7,396 nt of DNA from DATLAN01 sp035527455 (GTDB lineage Bacteria; Planctomycetota; Planctomycetia; Pirellulales; Thermoguttaceae), in assembly GCA_035527455.1 (NCBI GenBank), contig DATLAN010000458.1:1-7396 (forward strand), read 5' to 3'. How positions within the stretch are numbered: the first letter of the stretch is position 1; every line of letters starts with the position of its first letter. Made by a program: the position numbers and the translations under genes. This document shows positions 5,385 through 7,396 of this stretch, in pieces. The notes beneath the pieces are model-generated. The model did not search any database. It was not told the DNA's origin and saw only the letters and a list, made by a program, of their open reading frames with translations.

Positions 5385-5569
5385 TACTTCTTCTGGTAGT
5401 AGTCGTGCGCGATCCACCCGAACGCGAACGCGAGGGCGTACCACACGATGTCGTTCATCGGGTCGGCGCCGTAGGCCCCGAAGGGGTAGTGCTGCTGGTT
5501 CCAGACGTCGGTCGGCAACGGCGCGCCTGCGCCGCCAAGTCCGTGGTAGACACTTCGGATGGGATACAT
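5384..5569 (-). CDS. Small single-span membrane protein
   Basis: This is a 61-residue protein beginning MYPIRSVYHGLGGAGAPLPT, with one hydrophobic segment near residues 40-54 (IVWYALAFAFGWIA) and a short charged end HDYYQKK. There is no cleavable signal. AGGAG lies 5 nt before the ATG and overlaps the stop of the preceding gene, which ends 8 nt upstream. This start is preferred over an in-frame extension to 5683 that would run through the neighbouring gene. The stop overlaps the next start by one base. It resembles the small membrane proteins of membrane-containing phages in size and position; the function is unknown. Confidence 0.78.
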   Translation of the reverse strand: MYPIRSVYHGLGGAGAPLPTDVWNQQHYPFGAYGADPMNDIVWYALAFAFGWIAHDYYQKK

Positions 5570-5577
5570 GGTGTCTC

Positions 5578-6885
5578 CTAGTCCTCGTCTCGCGCGAATG
5601 CCGTGGGAATTCCCATCTGGGAAACCGCCGTATCCAGGCTGCGACGCGCGCCCTTCCAGAAGGGCTTGCCCAGCATCCACCACACGAACACGCCGATGCC
5701 GCCGATCATGGCGACCTTCGTCCAGTCGATTTCGCCCGCCAAGCCACTCACGTCCGCGTTGTGCTGTGCGACCAGAGCCATCGAAGTCGTGATCTGCTGG
5801 ATCGCGGCGTTGATGCGCGCTGCTTCGGCCGGGCTCGCGTTGGGCAGTTGGTTGTAGAGGTCGGCCAAGACTTGCGACCCGGCCTTGGTGGAAGCCGCTG
5901 TCGCGCGCTGGTTCTCCATCTGGGCCTTCGCCGCGACGATGTTCGCCTCGTTGAAGGACGAGATCACGTAGGCGGTGCCGAGCAGGGCGGTGACCGAGAC
6001 GACCGCGATGGAGATAGCGATGGTCGCGGTCACGACGGCGCCGAACCCTTTGACGCCGCTGGGCGTGTCTCCGGCCTTGAGCCCACTGGGCGCTTCACCG
6101 GGCCTCGACGCCAACACCGACAGCGACCCACTCAGCGTGAGTCCCTCAGCCTCGGCCATCCCCTGCACGCGACTCGCGGCGGCGCCCATGCGCCGCAACG
6201 TGGTGTCGGCTTCGTTCTTTTTCGCTTCCGACCCATAGATCAGTTGCACCGCGCGCGCCCGCGCGTCGGCGTCCGAGAACCCCGCGCCTGCACTGAGGAC
6301 GGCGTCAGCTTTGGCGAGCGACTGGTAAAGCACGTTGAACGTGTTCGCCTGTGCGCGCAGGCTGGCGTAGGCGACGGCCGTGTCGCGGATCGCCTTCTGG
6401 ACCTTGCCCGGATTGTCCTCCAACCACTTCTGGTCGGCGGCCGACAGGGTCGTGCTGTTTGCGCCGTACCCGCTCATCCCCGACCCCTTCTCAGCAAGAA
6501 AGTATGGGGGGTGGGCCACCCCCATGGGCACCCATCCGTAGCCCGCGACACCGCGCGCGACCGGATCACCGGGGAGGGCCTCATTCACTGCCTGCGCCCC
6601 GGGCGCCATGACAGGAGTACGGAACACGGGCGAGTTGGCCGGAAGCAGACGCGGCCACGAGCCGCCCGCGACGACGCGGTAGTCCACGTTGAGGAGGCGC
6701 GGGTGCTGCGAGCGCGGCAGCATCGTCCGCACCATGTTCTGGTAGGGACGCGGCTGGCCGGGAATGATCGAGGGCGAGAGGCCCCACGGCTTGTCCACGA
6801 CCCACGCGCCGAGTCCGGCCGCGACCCGAGCGACACCACCGAGGCCACGCGGACGCGGCACCACGCGAAGGATGTTGGGGTACAT
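5578..6885 (-). CDS. Large membrane-associated virion protein candidate with two transmembrane segments
   Basis: This is a 435-residue protein. Residues 1-136 are Pro/Arg/Gly-rich, without spans, beginning MYPNILRVVPRPRGLGG. Residues 145-250 look helical and Ala-rich (SAADQKWLEDNPGKVQKAIR, SLRAQANTFNVLYQSLAKAD), followed by a Ser/Gly/Pro linker (251-280). A strong hydrophobic segment lies near 281-308 and a second helical stretch at 310-385 (ANIVAAKAQMENQRATAA). A second span (391-405, VAMIGGIGVFVWWML) leads to a basic C-terminal tail ending ARDED. AGGAGG is 7 nt before the ATG, which follows the preceding stop with no gap (TAGATG). An internal ATG at 6477 (M137) with GAAGGGG upstream sits at the boundary between the Pro-rich and helical parts and could start a shorter 299-aa form. 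Two spans around a helical loop fit an inner-membrane structural or DNA-delivery protein (inference). No family is recognised. Confidence 0.85.
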   Translation of the reverse strand: MYPNILRVVPRPRGLGGVARVAAGLGAWVVDKPWGLSPSIIPGQPRPYQNMVRTMLPRSQHPRLLNVDYRVVAGGSWPRLLPANSPVFRTPVMAPGAQAVNEALPGDPVARGVAGYGWVPMGVAHPPYFLAEKGSGMSGYGANSTTLSAADQKWLEDNPGKVQKAIRDTAVAYASLRAQANTFNVLYQSLAKADAVLSAGAGFSDADARARAVQLIYGSEAKKNEADTTLRRMGAAASRVQGMAEAEGLTLSGSLSVLASRPGEAPSGLKAGDTPSGVKGFGAVVTATIAISIAVVSVTALLGTAYVISSFNEANIVAAKAQMENQRATAASTKAGSQVLADLYNQLPNASPAEAARINAAIQQITTSMALVAQHNADVSGLAGEIDWTKVAMIGGIGVFVWWMLGKPFWKGARRSLDTAVSQMGIPTAFARDED

Positions 6886-7302
6886 CTAGCGGCCTCCTGC
6901 GACGGCCATGGCCGCGCCACCTGCGGCCACGAGCCACGGCCACCAGTTGCGCTTGGGGACACCGTTCGACTCAACCGTGGTGCCGGGGCCGATGGATCCC
7001 GGCGGGCCGACGATCGTGCCGCCCGGCGTGGGCAGGCCACGGGGCGTCGCGGGGAGCGTGTGCCTCGGCGCGACCGGACGGCCCTGTGGCGTCGTCACGA
7101 CGGGACCACCCACGGGCTTCTCGTAGTAGGTGCCCCGGTTGCGGCCGTCCCCGTTGGGGTAGGCGTGGATCGTGCCGGGGCGGCACCACTGCGGGCCGAC
7201 CGACGAGGGCGTCGGCGCGTGGTGCGGCATCGGCGCGGTCATGAACGTGTCGTAGACGCGCCGGGCGTCGTAGAGGATCGGCTGCTGGTTGACGACGGGC
7301 AT
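6886..7302 (-). CDS. Pro/Gly-rich protein with C-terminal hydrophobic anchor
   Basis: This is a 138-residue protein. Residues 1-40 hold MPVVNQQPILYDARRVYDTF and a His/Pro segment with one Cys (C40). Residues 41-110 are Pro/Gly/Thr-rich (GGPVVTTPQGRPVAPRHTLP, TPGGTIVGPPGSIGPG) and probably extended. The last 20 residues are a hydrophobic helix, NWWPWLVAAGGAAMAVAGG, closed by Arg, consistent with a tail anchor. The ATG shares one base with the stop of the partial gene upstream (TAATG), and no Shine-Dalgarno is visible, so it should depend on coupling. It may be a membrane-anchored virion stalk or minor protein; the function is unknown. Confidence 0.8.
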   Translation of the reverse strand: MPVVNQQPILYDARRVYDTFMTAPMPHHAPTPSSVGPQWCRPGTIHAYPNGDGRNRGTYYEKPVGGPVVTTPQGRPVAPRHTLPATPRGLPTPGGTIVGPPGSIGPGTTVESNGVPKRNWWPWLVAAGGAAMAVAGGR

Positions 7303-7396
7303 TAGCGGCGCAGGAGCATGGCTCCCGCTCCCAACAGCGCGACCGCGCCAACTCCGAGCCCGACCTTGGTGCCCGTGGTCATTCCGGCCCCGGGCA
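7302..7396 (-). CDS. C-terminal end of a hydrophobic protein (5' end cut by window)
   Basis: The frame is open from the right edge to a TAA at 7304-7302, giving about 31 residues that end TKVGLGVGAVALLGAGAMLLRR. The visible part is a single hydrophobic, Gly/Ala-rich helix closed by two Arg, the same design as the end of the next gene product. An ATG at 7382 could be a start for a 26-residue peptide, but the frame remains open beyond the window, so this is treated as partial. Coupled to the next gene through TAATG. Confidence 0.6.
   Translation of the reverse strand, partial: PGAGMTTGTKVGLGVGAVALLGAGAMLLRR

Noticed and set aside
5014..7305. Very long plus-strand open frame of 763 codons, and similar long plus-strand frames at 906-2273 and 3382-4749
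   Set aside because: Their products are Arg/His/Gly-rich without domain-like sequence and they lack consistent ribosome binding sites. They lie antisense to well-formed minus-strand genes with good start signals. GC-rich DNA with few stops explains them.

Overview
The window looks like part of the structural-gene operon of a small, high-GC bacterial virus, or of a provirus or plasmid-like relative. Eleven genes, two cut by the window edges, all lie on the minus strand and are read from high to low coordinates. Most are packed end to end: three junctions share one base (TAATG), and the others among packed genes have 0 to 8 bases between them. Good AGGAG-type ribosome binding sites point to a bacterial host, and no gene needs a non-standard code. 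No host housekeeping gene, tRNA, rRNA, transposase, integrase, replication protein, terminase, portal or tail gene is visible.

Layout in order of transcription, right to left. (1) 7396-5384: a run of membrane-type proteins. These are the C-terminus of a hydrophobic protein, a 138-aa Pro/Gly-rich protein with a C-terminal hydrophobic anchor, a 435-aa protein with two membrane segments, and a 61-aa single-span protein. (2) 5384-3562: two very basic proteins. One is a 306-aa protein with a histone-H1-like Lys/Ala linker between two globular parts. The other is a 299-aa protein with a protamine-like Arg tract, then hydrophobic segments, then a duplicated Tyr/Gly-rich tail. (3) 3561-2629: a 195-aa beta-rich protein, the best major-capsid candidate, isolated by leaders of 193 and 152 bp that can form hairpins. 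(4) 2628-1: a 140-aa protein with a possible SH3-like core, two further beta-rich proteins (186 and 271 aa) that look like single-jelly-roll virion proteins, and the first 274 residues of a probable spike or adhesin with a duplicated module.

Taken together (inference), this is the virion-building module of a tailless, probably membrane-containing icosahedral phage. Several small membrane proteins would sit in an internal membrane, Arg- and Lys-rich proteins would bind or condense the genome, two or three small jelly-roll proteins would build the shell or vertices, and a repeat protein would form the spike. The general plan recalls small-jelly-roll membrane phages such as P23-77, or double-jelly-roll phages such as PM2 and FLiP, but I recognise no family from sequence alone. 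Gene boundaries are well supported; functions are tentative.
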